From contig NC_019684.1 in NCBI RefSeq assembly GCF_000316645.1, positions 2,509,501 to 2,573,500 on the forward strand: a DNA stretch of 64,000 bases, in the 5' to 3' direction. A program made the translations under genes and the position numbers. Numbering within the stretch: position 1 is the first letter of the stretch; every line of letters begins with the position of its first letter. This document shows positions 25,701 to 33,715 of the stretch, one piece after another. The notes under the pieces were generated by a model. It was not told the origin of the DNA. It saw only the letters and a list, made by a program, of their open reading frames with translations, and did no database searches. This stretch comes from Nostoc sp. PCC 7524 (GTDB lineage: Bacteria; Cyanobacteriota; Cyanobacteriia; Cyanobacteriales; Nostocaceae).

Positions 25701-26934
25701 AAAACAATTAGAAGCAGAACGCACCCAACTATTAGCCCAAGAACAATCAACCCGCAATGCCGCAGAAGTTGCCAACCGTGCCAAAGATGAATTTTTATCA
25801 ATTCTCTCCCACGAACTGCGTAACCCCCTCAATTCTTTGTTAGGTTGGGCGCAGTTATTGCAAAGACCCCAAATTGACGACAATATGATGACTCAGGGGT
25901 TGCAAGCCATTGAACGCAGCGCACTAACTCAAGCTCGTCTCATTAATGATCTGTTAGATATCTCCCGCATTAGCTCAGGTAGGCTGCGTCTAGATGCCGA
26001 ACCAGTTCAGTTGGTACCGATAATTGACGCTGCAACTGAGGTAGTTCGCATCTCCGCCGAAGCCAAAAACATTGAAATTGTATCGCGGTTAGATCCTGCA
26101 CCTAAAACTATAGTAGGTGATGCCACCCGCTTACAGCAGGTAATTTGGAATTTACTCTCAAATGCGATTAAATTCACTCCCCAAGGCGGCAGAATTGACA
26201 TTACCTTAGACTACACTGATCTTTATGCCCAGATTCAAGTGAGTGATACAGGTAAAGGTATCAATGCTGACTTTCTTCCCTATGTGTTTGAGCGATTCCG
26301 TCAAGCTGATGGTAGCAGAACTCGCTCAAATCCTGGTTTGGGGCTGGGATTGTCAATTGTACACCATTTAGTAGAACTCCACGGCGGTATAATTGAGGCA
26401 GCAAGCCTAGGAGAAGGCCAAGGGGCAACTTTTACAATCAGGCTACCTCTGCAAACTAATCTACAAGAAAATGCTGTAGCCACACCAGCGCCAGTCGTCT
26501 CCCCAAAGGAGCCAGAATTACCAACAGATAATATTCCATCCCTGGAAGGTGTGCGGGTACTTGTTGTTGAAGACGAAGCCGATATCCGCCAGTTATTTAG
26601 AATCGTGTTGGAAGATGAAGGCGTGCAAGTAACAGAAGCCGCATCAGTACAGGAAGCACTAGCCAAGCTCACAGAAAACCCTGGTGAATACGATGTCATG
26701 TTATCTGACATTGGTTTACCCAAGGAAGACGGTTATGCACTGATTCGTCAGGTGAGAAAGTTGAGTGACGAAGTTAGAGGGCAAATTCCCGCCGCCGCCC
26801 TCACCGCCTATGCTGGCTATGCAGAGCATCAAAAAGCGGTAGCAGAAGGATTCCAAATGCACCTTGCTAAACCGGTCGAACCTCCGCAACTGTTATCTGT
26901 AGTGGCTAGATTGTCCGGCAGGTTAATTGATTAA
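22738..26934 (+). CDS. CheB/CheR fusion hybrid histidine kinase with receiver
   Basis: A 1398-residue multi-domain signalling protein. Order: CheB methylesterase (about 25-215; GIGASAGGLEAF and FIQHLSPHQTSLLPEIL with Ser and His, LSGGDADG with Asp); CheR methyltransferase (about 230-495; VTSFFRDPEAF, WVAGCSTGEEAYSIAI); a long coiled coil near 675-755 (repeated SNEEL/TNEEL/ATNEE units); two PAS-like domains; HisKA with LSHELRNPLNS (His about 1024); HATPase (NLLSNAIKF, DTGKGI, GLGLGLSIV); and a C-terminal REC with LSDIGLP. It may combine receptor-like adaptation with phosphorelay. It is not near a che operon. No membrane segment, so it is cytoplasmic. Confidence 0.95.
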   Translation: MNPRPSTKKSQSNSSDESHEQQQELFPIVGIGASAGGLEAFTELLNHLPTDTGMGFVFIQHLSPHQTSLLPEILSRTTSMPVLQVQDGMVVEPNHVYVIPPNAMMTISQGILKLTPRQKIRGQVMSVDKFLISLADDRGSNAIGVVLSGGDADGAKGLDMIKGAGGITFAQCESSARVSSMPNTAVASGHVDFILTPQQIAAELANISSHPYINHRTSVKAVDIIPESGDALTNIFSLLRTVTGVDFTHYKQTTLKRRILRRMVLYRLENLQDYVRYLQDHPAEVGALYQDVLITVTSFFRDPEAFEALKTKVFPVITKERKPDTPIRIWVAGCSTGEEAYSIAICLLEFLSNQVITTSIQIFATDINDVAIEKARTGIYKASQLADVSPERLQRFFIPVEGGYQISKPVRELCVFARQNLISDPPFSRLDLITCRNVLIYLGSAVQKKLLPIFHYGLQSNGFLMLGTSETIGEFTDLFTLVDKKYKIYSRKLAPARLGIDLVSSNYPLQIATSQPPLNKDASDDLEMQKEADRIVLNQYAPVGVVINDDLEILQFRGQTSPYLQPPPGRPSFNLLRMAKEELRIELRTAIHQAKKRGVAVTKEGIQVKENEQLKQVRINIVPFQSGNSTERYFLVMFADMPSSTTMLLNAGGSNVSSRRRKKTNNEEENNQLKQELASTKEYLQSIIEEQQATNQDLRAANEEILSSNEELQSTNEELETAKEEIQATNEELNTINDELQRRNIESTQITNDLQNFLSSINIPILMLGGDLRIRRFTPAAETIFNLISSDIGRPISDINHNLNIPDLEAQILEVIRNLNFKTQEVQDHEGHWYDLRIRPYRTIDNKIDGAVVVLVEIDALKRSTESLTASRDYAQAIVDTMRESLVVLDVNLRVMSANQCFYEKFQVIPEDTEQRLIYEIGNGQWDIPLLRSLLEDILPHQSHFQGLEVEHHFEQIGHKVMCLNARKMVIEDDREMILLVIEDITQQKQLEAERTQLLAQEQSTRNAAEVANRAKDEFLSILSHELRNPLNSLLGWAQLLQRPQIDDNMMTQGLQAIERSALTQARLINDLLDISRISSGRLRLDAEPVQLVPIIDAATEVVRISAEAKNIEIVSRLDPAPKTIVGDATRLQQVIWNLLSNAIKFTPQGGRIDITLDYTDLYAQIQVSDTGKGINADFLPYVFERFRQADGSRTRSNPGLGLGLSIVHHLVELHGGIIEAASLGEGQGATFTIRLPLQTNLQENAVATPAPVVSPKEPELPTDNIPSLEGVRVLVVEDEADIRQLFRIVLEDEGVQVTEAASVQEALAKLTENPGEYDVMLSDIGLPKEDGYALIRQVRKLSDEVRGQIPAAALTAYAGYAEHQKAVAEGFQMHLAKPVEPPQLLSVVARLSGRLID

Positions 26935-26962
26935 CTAGGCAATAGGCACTCTTGCAATAGGT

Positions 26963-27027
26963 GTAAGGTGCGTCAGTGCGAGAAAACCTAACTGTACCAA
27001 GAAATTATTCATACTGACGCACCCTAC
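26963..27027. repeat. 65-bp dispersed inverted-repeat element, copy B
   Basis: Left arm GTAAGGTGCGTCAGT, right arm ACTGACGCACCCTAC followed by TAAC, which completes the 19-base arm seen at the left of copy A. The spacer shares AGAAATTATTC with copy C. It lies 28 bases after the CheB/CheR gene stop and could form a hairpin in its transcript. Confidence 0.8.
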
Positions 27028-27032
27028 TAACT

Positions 27033-27060
27033 GTAGAGACGTTGCATGCAACGTCTCTAC
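27033..27060. repeat. 28-bp perfect palindrome
   Basis: Each half is GTAGAGACGTTGCA and its complement, giving a perfect palindrome. A near copy with two changes sits at 42998-43025 after the GHL10 gene. This is a dispersed repeat; both copies follow genes and may act as hairpins in RNA. Confidence 0.85.
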
Positions 27061-27306
27061 AACAACCTATAAATTGCATCTTCATAAAGAAACGGTATTA
27101 GAGACTGGTATTAGAGGCTGAGAGTTGAGGCTGACATAATGGATAGCATTGCTAAGGGGAGGGTGCTGTCAGGGGGGTGGGGTATCTGTCGCAAACATTT
27201 TTTGAATTGGTATTACTTGACAACAGCCTGACTTTTTTAAGTATGAGTGATAAAATAAGTTGTAAATTTTACATTGATATAACCAAGTCTTGGTTATTCT
27301 TTAACT

Positions 27307-29073
27307 ATGGATACACTTGCATACTTGCATCTAGCCGAGAATTACGAAGCATCTACAAATTTAGAACAAACAACAATCACTGATTCTGATTTATACATTC
27401 AGCAACCAGCTTGGGAAAATCACCGCAGTGGAGCAGTTATACTAGCAGTTTCTGTGGCTCTGGGTTCTTTGAGTTTATCTAACCCAGCTTTGGCTCTCAA
27501 AAGAGGTGACAGAAGTCCTCAAGTCATGTCCCTTCAGCAAAAATTGCAAGCTACTGGATACTTTCAGCGCCAACCCACAGGATATTTCGGTTCTTTAACA
27601 GAAACCGCCGTGATACGCTTTCAAAAAGCCAATGGTTTGACTGCTGATGGCATTGTGGGAGCCAAAACACTGGCGGCTCTAGAGTCTAGTTCTGAATTGG
27701 ATACATTCACCTCATCTTCCTCCCAACCCACATCTGCTGTCACCAATGATGAGCAATTACCAGCAACATCAAAGCGAGTGCTAAAAAGAGGCGACAAAAG
27801 CTATCAAGTAATGTCTCTGCAACGACAATTGCGAACAGCCGGATATTTTGAGGAACCCATCACAGGTGATTTTGATGTAGCTACACAAGCAGCAGTGATT
27901 AAATTTCAACGAGCTAATCGGCTGATTATTGATGGTATCGCGGGGCCGCAAACATTATCTGCGCTGGAATCAAATACCAGTAAGTTAGCCTCTGCACCTT
28001 TTCTGGCTACTACCCCTGAGCCTGTGATTACAGAAAATCAGGTAGAAGTAGAACCCCAGCCTGCGACAACTCCCAGTCGTCCCCAGCGCATGAAGTTGAT
28101 TAAAACTATTTCTGGGAAAATTTCACCTAAATCGGTGGTTTATTCGGGTAATGGTTTATTTTTTGCCCAAAACATGATGTATAACCACACAATCACTGTG
28201 TATAACCGGAATTATGAGTTAGTGAAAGAAATTCCTGATGCAGTCGATTTATCCAAATACGGTTATGCCAAAGTTAAAGGTAAATATAGAGGCGCTCCAG
28301 TTGAAGCTAGTTTTTCCCATAATGGCAAGTATGCTTGGGTGTCTAACTATCAAATGTATGGCCCCGGTTTTAATAACCCTGGTAGTGATAACTGTCATCC
28401 TTCTCAAAAAACAGACAAGAGTTTTTTATATCGCATTAATACAGACACTCTAGAAATTGATAGCGTTATTCAAGTTGGTTCTGTTCCCAAATATGTTGCT
28501 ACTTCCGCCGATGAGCGACTGATATTAGTAAGTAACTGGTGTTCTTGGGATTTGAGCGTGGTTGATGCGGCTGAAAATCGCGAAATTCAACGGATTAAAT
28601 TAGGTAGATACCCGCGCGGAATTGCCGTAGATGCTAATTCTGAAACAGCTTATGTAGCGGTGATGGGTTCTTATGATATTGCGGCAGTTTCTTTAAGAGA
28701 TTTTTCAGTGAAATGGTTGAGAAATGTTGGCCAATCACCACGACATCTGAATATAGATCCTAATGGTAAGTATCTCTATGCTTCGTTAAATGGTGAAGGA
28801 AAAATTGCCAAAATTAGTTTATCTCAAAGAAAGGTAATAAATAAAATTTCTACAGGGAATGCTCCCCGTAGTATGGTTTTATCTGATGATGGTCACATAC
28901 TTTATGTTGTGAACTACAAAGAAAATACCGTTAGTAAAGTGCGGACTAGGGATATGAAAGTGTTACAAAAAGTTAATGTAGATGCTAATCCCATTGGCAT
29001 TACTTACGATCCCAAAACTAGAGAGGTTTGGGTAGCTTGTTATTCAGGTAACATTATGATTTTTCAAGACTAG
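27307..29073 (+). CDS. Peptidoglycan-binding protein with YVTN-type beta-propeller
   Basis: A 588-residue exported protein. After a polar 45-residue leader comes a signal-like segment (AVILAVSVALGSLSLSNPALA). Two peptidoglycan-binding PG_binding_1 domains follow, at about 63-126 (LKRGDRSPQVMSLQQKLQAT) and 159-222 (LKRGDKSYQVMSLQRQLRTA). From about residue 260 to the end a seven-bladed propeller of the YVTN/surface-layer type is formed by repeats such as VPKYVATSADERLILVSNWC, YPRGIAVDANSETAYVAV and APRSMVLSDDGHILYVVNYK. It would anchor to the cell wall and present a ligand- or protein-binding propeller. No catalytic motif seen. Confidence 0.9.
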   Translation: MDTLAYLHLAENYEASTNLEQTTITDSDLYIQQPAWENHRSGAVILAVSVALGSLSLSNPALALKRGDRSPQVMSLQQKLQATGYFQRQPTGYFGSLTETAVIRFQKANGLTADGIVGAKTLAALESSSELDTFTSSSSQPTSAVTNDEQLPATSKRVLKRGDKSYQVMSLQRQLRTAGYFEEPITGDFDVATQAAVIKFQRANRLIIDGIAGPQTLSALESNTSKLASAPFLATTPEPVITENQVEVEPQPATTPSRPQRMKLIKTISGKISPKSVVYSGNGLFFAQNMMYNHTITVYNRNYELVKEIPDAVDLSKYGYAKVKGKYRGAPVEASFSHNGKYAWVSNYQMYGPGFNNPGSDNCHPSQKTDKSFLYRINTDTLEIDSVIQVGSVPKYVATSADERLILVSNWCSWDLSVVDAAENREIQRIKLGRYPRGIAVDANSETAYVAVMGSYDIAAVSLRDFSVKWLRNVGQSPRHLNIDPNGKYLYASLNGEGKIAKISLSQRKVINKISTGNAPRSMVLSDDGHILYVVNYKENTVSKVRTRDMKVLQKVNVDANPIGITYDPKTREVWVACYSGNIMIFQD

Positions 29074-29150
29074 CGAGTAGTTTCCAGAAAAAATCGCCAG
29101 TTAGCAGTAAAATATTGGGCAATTTCATTTTTGATGAGCGATCGCCTATA

Positions 29151-29534
29151 ATGCCTCATGTTTCTTCTGCTGACTATAATGCTCAACTAGCGACTTTAAA
29201 GCGTCTGCGTCTATTGAGTCGTCTATTAGATAAAGTTGTTGCTGTTCCCGGTACACCAATTGCTCTGGGTTTAGATCCTATTCTGGGATTAATTCCGGTT
29301 GGTGGTGATGTTTTAGGACTCGTACTTGCTAGCTACATTGTGGTAGAAGCAGCCAGACTGGGAATTCCTAAAAAAACTTTAAGTAAAATGGTTGTGAATA
29401 TTATTATTGATAGTTTAGTAGGTAGTATCCCGGTTTTGGGTGATATCTTTGATTTTGCTTGGACAGCCAATGAATACAATCTCAAGTTAATCGAACAACA
29501 CTTAAATTTTCCGCGATCGCATCATGTTAAGTAA
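29151..29534 (+). CDS. DUF4112 membrane protein
   Basis: A 127-residue protein from the ATG at 29151 (MPHVSSADYNAQL); an upstream non-ATG start at 29115 would add residues that do not fit the family. It has LSRLLDKVVAVPGTPIALGL, the glycine-rich LDPILGLIPVGGDVLGLVLA and later SIPVLGDIFDFAWTANEYNL, the hallmarks of DUF4112. Two hydrophobic segments suggest a membrane-associated protein of unknown function. It is followed 92 bases later by an alpha/beta hydrolase on the same strand, possibly the same transcript. Confidence 0.85.
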   Translation: MPHVSSADYNAQLATLKRLRLLSRLLDKVVAVPGTPIALGLDPILGLIPVGGDVLGLVLASYIVVEAARLGIPKKTLSKMVVNIIIDSLVGSIPVLGDIFDFAWTANEYNLKLIEQHLNFPRSHHVK

Positions 29535-29626
29535 ATAATTCCTGACTACTATTGTCGGATTTACCTCAGCCGTGATACTAATTAGACTTCTGTAAACTGC
29601 CTAAAAAATTTTAAGTTAACTCATTG

Positions 29627-30562
29627 ATGAAAGATTGGTGGCAAGCGACTTTTCCCAAAGGGCGGCAAAGTCTGGTGATTAGTGATGTTCACGGTTATCC
29701 TGTGCAAATTGCATACGGTGAAAAAGGTGCAGGTAAACCGCTATTTTTATTACACGGCATGGGTAGTTGGAGTTACAATTGGCGTTATAGTGTAGCTCCC
29801 TTATCGCAACATTTTCGAGTCATTTGTTTTGATGCGAAAGGCTTCGGTTTTTCTGATAAACCTTGGTTGCGTCGAGAACAAAATGGACATCAAGTTATTG
29901 AATTAGCAAGAATTATTCAGGCTTTATGTGATGAACCCGCCATCATTGTCGGTGAATCTATCGGGGCATTAATTTCTTTAGCTTTGGCTCAAGAAAATCC
30001 TGAATTAATCGAGCGATTAGTCGTGATTAATGCGCCCATTTTTACCAAGCGCCTACCCCATTGGGCAATGGAAATCCTGGCTCAAACACCCCTAGAAGTA
30101 ATACAAACAATTGACGATTTACGGTTAGCGTATTGGTTCGCGCCGCTAGTCCGAGAAATTATGGCCATAGAAAGGCGCAAAGTTCTATTTGATCCCTCTA
30201 TTCTTACCCCAGAAGATGTTTATTGGATTACTTATCCATTTATTGAACTTCCTGGTACTCTGGTCAAAGTTGCAGAAGAATTACAGATAGCAGCACGAGA
30301 GATTAAGCATTGCCAAGCCAATAAACCCAATATGCTCAGTCAAATTCAACAGAATTTAGACCGGATAGATTGCCCTACTCTAATTTTATGGGGCGATCGC
30401 GATAGTTGGTTTCCCGCTAGTCATGGCGAAAGATTACATCAATCACTACCCAATTCCCAATTCCAGATTTTGGATAACTGCTGTCATGATGCCTCAACTG
30501 GTGCTGCCAAAGTAGTGAATCAGGCAATTTTAAAATTCCTTAAAGATACTGATTGCTTGTAA
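29627..30562 (+). CDS. Alpha/beta hydrolase
   Basis: A 311-residue protein starting at the ATG at 29627 (a TTG one codon upstream is in frame). Fold motifs: LFLLHGMGSWSYNW (oxyanion hole), FDAKGFGFSDKP, the nucleophile elbow VGESIGALIS with the catalytic Ser, LILWGDRDSWFP with the acid, and a C-terminal His probably in DNCCHDAST. The cap region (residues about 150-230) is long and aromatic-rich, as in haloperoxidase or esterase relatives. The substrate cannot be told from the sequence. The gene follows DUF4112 and precedes por. Confidence 0.9.
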   Translation: MKDWWQATFPKGRQSLVISDVHGYPVQIAYGEKGAGKPLFLLHGMGSWSYNWRYSVAPLSQHFRVICFDAKGFGFSDKPWLRREQNGHQVIELARIIQALCDEPAIIVGESIGALISLALAQENPELIERLVVINAPIFTKRLPHWAMEILAQTPLEVIQTIDDLRLAYWFAPLVREIMAIERRKVLFDPSILTPEDVYWITYPFIELPGTLVKVAEELQIAAREIKHCQANKPNMLSQIQQNLDRIDCPTLILWGDRDSWFPASHGERLHQSLPNSQFQILDNCCHDASTGAAKVVNQAILKFLKDTDCL

Positions 30563-30772
30563 ATATGTATCGATATATTTAGGGATTTTAAAAATTGAAA
30601 ACTAATAAAAAAATTAACACGTTATGCAAAGAAATATTAAGCCATAAAACCCTTTTCCTTCCTGCTTTTCACCTTCTACCGTTTGTCTCCTGCCAGCTAA
30701 CTCCCAAAAACAGCACAGCTGATGGCAAACATGGTATGAGATCATAAAAAAACTAAACTCAACGACACTTAG

Positions 30773-31771
<999 letters not shown>

Positions 31772-32193
31772 ATATACGCCGGTAAAACCCCAAGCGCGGC
31801 TAACCATTAAATCTGAACTTTGAGAAAAAACTTAGGGCTGACGATTGAGGAGGTGTCAATCGAAGGCAGAAGGCAGGAGGCAGGAGGCAGAAGGAGGAAA
31901 AAGCCACCCACAAGGGGGAGCCAGTCTCGTGGGCGGGTTTCCCGACTTGAGAGAACTGGCGTTGAGCCACTGCGGTGGTGAGGTGGCGCGGTCTTGGGGG
32001 TTTCCCCCATGTTGGCGTTAGCCTTCCCGCAGGGTGCGACCACCGAAAGGGTTCCCCGGCATATAGCAAGTGGCGTTGGGGCTTGAACCCAACAAGCAGT
32101 TTTCTTCTCTTCTGCCCTCTGCCCTCTGCCCTCTGCCTTTCTTTTGTCACAATCCCTCAATCGTCCCCGCTTAATACCCCCACTCCCCACTCC
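31772..32193. repeat. GC-rich repeat cassette between por and TetR gene
   Basis: A purine heptamer array (AGGCAGA/AGGCAGG, 31862-31897) on the left and its complement-type TCTGCCC array (32111-32138) on the right face each other across about 210 GC-rich bases with many palindromic pieces (for example GGTTTCCCCCATGTTGGCG). The whole could fold into a large hairpin. Long frames on the minus strand are by-products of the repeats. Confidence 0.7.
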
Positions 32194-32832
32194 CTATTCC
32201 CCACTCCCCCTTTCAATTCCCCTGACAAAAACCTCTACACAAGTTTCGATATATTCCTCACTGCTATAGCTGTTTTGCTTGAGTTTGGCATTACGGCAAA
32301 GCATCCCTGCTAGCAGCATTCCTTTAAACATATCAATGGCTGGTGCTGGATTGATGTCAGTTCTGACAGTTCCTCGCCTCTGGCATGATTCCAGATAAGC
32401 CACCAGTTTCTCCTCCAAAGGCTTGACAGCCTCTTCTATAACTTGCTTGGCTGCTTCAGGATGACGTTTGGCTTCGCCAATAAAGTTACGAATTAAGTCT
32501 TCTTGGGCTTCCAGCATCGTATTGTACATCTGGGCATAGTGCTTTAAGTCAGTTCTTAAATCCTGTGTCCATGCTTCTGGATGGGCTAGGGCTTCTGTTT
32601 GCAGTGCTAAAGCATTTTCAATTACTGCTTTTAAAAGTTGTTCTTTGCTAGCGAAGTGACGAAATAAAGTCACCTCATTCACACCAGCAACACGGGCTAT
32701 TTCACGGGTAGTTGCTCCTTGAACACCAAAACGGGCAAATACCTGTGAAGCAGCTTCTATCAAACGTGTGCGAGTGAGAGCAGCCGAACGGACAGTTTTA
32801 ATCATTATTTGATTTTTAGGACTTGTTTGCAT
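32194..32832 (-). CDS. TetR/AcrR-family transcriptional regulator
   Basis: A 212-residue one-component regulator. The N-terminal helix-turn-helix is clear: RTRLIEAASQVFARFGVQGA, TTREIARVAGVNEVTLFRHF, ASKEQLLKAVI. The C-terminal 140 residues form a helical ligand-binding and dimer domain (IRNFIGEAKRHPEAAKQVI, AIDMFKGMLLAGMLC) with no recognisable ligand motif. TetR proteins often control a divergent gene, but nothing is encoded upstream within 300 bases except a repeat, so the target is unknown. A shorter start at the internal Met (MIKTVRSA) is possible. Confidence 0.93.
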   Translation of the reverse strand: MQTSPKNQIMIKTVRSAALTRTRLIEAASQVFARFGVQGATTREIARVAGVNEVTLFRHFASKEQLLKAVIENALALQTEALAHPEAWTQDLRTDLKHYAQMYNTMLEAQEDLIRNFIGEAKRHPEAAKQVIEEAVKPLEEKLVAYLESCQRRGTVRTDINPAPAIDMFKGMLLAGMLCRNAKLKQNSYSSEEYIETCVEVFVRGIERGSGE

Positions 32833-32964
32833 TATGGATTTTTTTTAAAGAAGCAATTAATGATTTTCTTAAAATTTGGTTAAATCAAAGTTTGATGTAT
32901 ATCAGAAATATTAACCTTAATTACTGTGTGAGACACTATCGATACTAAAAATACAATATGGTTT

Positions 32965-33085
32965 TAACGCAAAGGAGCGTGGTGAACCAGCGTTGTAGGA
33001 GGGTTTCCCTCCGTAGACGACTGGTGTTAGCGCGGCGTTAGCGACGCTAGGAGCGTCACCCAAAGGGAGGTTCACGCAGAGTAAG
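32965..33085. repeat. GC-rich palindromic repeat between TetR and GNAT genes
   Basis: A block of short inverted segments (GGAGGGTTTCCCTCCG at 32998-33013, GGCGTTAGCGACGC at 33032) in an otherwise AT-rich gap of 316 bases. It resembles the cassette after por in composition and wording (GGGTTTCCC, GGCGTTAGC). The minus-strand frame across it is not a credible gene. Confidence 0.6.
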
Positions 33086-33148
33086 GCAGATAGGGGTTTT
33101 ATGAGAGGTTTGAGTGTCGCATTTGTCTGAAACATGATTGCACTTTCT

Positions 33149-33634
33149 CTATCCTAATTCTTTGCTCATCTCCATTACTGGTACTACTAACCCACTGCCT
33201 AAGTGATGCGGTACTCTTTTGATGGAAGTAAAACCCAGTCTTAAATAGAAACCTTCTGCATAAAGGCTAGCGGTTGTTACTACTCTCTCTACGCCTTGTG
33301 TAGTAGCTGTGTGGCAAAAATGCTCAACTAAAGTACGTCCAATTCCTTGCCCTTGATAATGAGGATGGACATATAGGGCAATTAATTCATCAACGATATA
33401 ACTAGCAAATCCTGTAATCATGTCATGCTCTACTGCCACCCAAACAGTGTCTAATTTCAGATTTTTCAAGATATTAGCCCCATCTGGCTTATCGCGGTAA
33501 TTGCGCCAAGCTAAGAGTTCTTCGCGGGTGTACCAAGTTGTTGGGAGAGCTTTAATCGCCGCTATATGGATTGCACTTATCGCCCATGCGTCTGTTGCTT
33601 GTGCAGTTCGCAGAGATATTTGCTTAGAACTCAT
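33149..33634 (-). CDS. GNAT-family N-acetyltransferase
   Basis: A 161-residue acetyltransferase. The N-terminal SLRTAQATDAWAISAIHIAA and the acetyl-CoA motif YVHPHYQGQGIGRTLVEHF (V/I-x-x-x-x-Q/R-G-x-G-x-G/A pattern) are clear, followed by VTTASLYAEGFYLRLGFTSI. It would transfer an acetyl group from acetyl-CoA to an amine, substrate unknown. The opening resembles the phosphinothricin- or RimI-like broad group of GNATs but does not define one. It stands alone, preceded by a 9-bp tandem repeat and dnaE. Confidence 0.92.
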   Translation of the reverse strand: MSSKQISLRTAQATDAWAISAIHIAAIKALPTTWYTREELLAWRNYRDKPDGANILKNLKLDTVWVAVEHDMITGFASYIVDELIALYVHPHYQGQGIGRTLVEHFCHTATTQGVERVVTTASLYAEGFYLRLGFTSIKRVPHHLGSGLVVPVMEMSKELG

Positions 33635-33642
33635 GGTTTTTC

Positions 33643-33678
33643 TTCCTTGTCTCCCTTGTCTCCCTTGTCTCCCCTGCT
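33643..33678. repeat. 9-bp tandem repeat (TCCCTTGTC)
   Basis: Four units: TTCCTTGTC, TCCCTTGTC twice, and TCCCCTGCT. It occupies the gap between the dnaE 3' end and the upstream side of the GNAT gene. Confidence 0.75.
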
Positions 33679-33715
33679 TACACAGCGATAAAATATGTTT
33701 TTAATTGGCAGTCCT

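Larger units (their letters stand above)
26935..27306. other. Intergenic region with dispersed repeats
   Basis: Holds an AATAGGCACTCTTGC unit (also at 37281), copy B of the 65-bp element, and a 28-bp palindrome at 27033-27060, all listed or described separately. The last 100 bases before the next gene are AT-rich and include GAATTGGTAT, which matches IS630 ends. No open frame is supported. Confidence 0.6.

Noticed and set aside
31800..32313. Three overlapping open frames of 112-127 codons on both strands between por and the TetR gene
   Set aside because: They run through heptamer arrays and GC-rich palindromes; the peptides are low-complexity (Arg/Gly/Pro-rich) and overlap each other.
32917..33135. 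Minus-strand frame of 72 codons
   Set aside because: It covers a palindromic dispersed repeat, and the peptide has no protein-like pattern.
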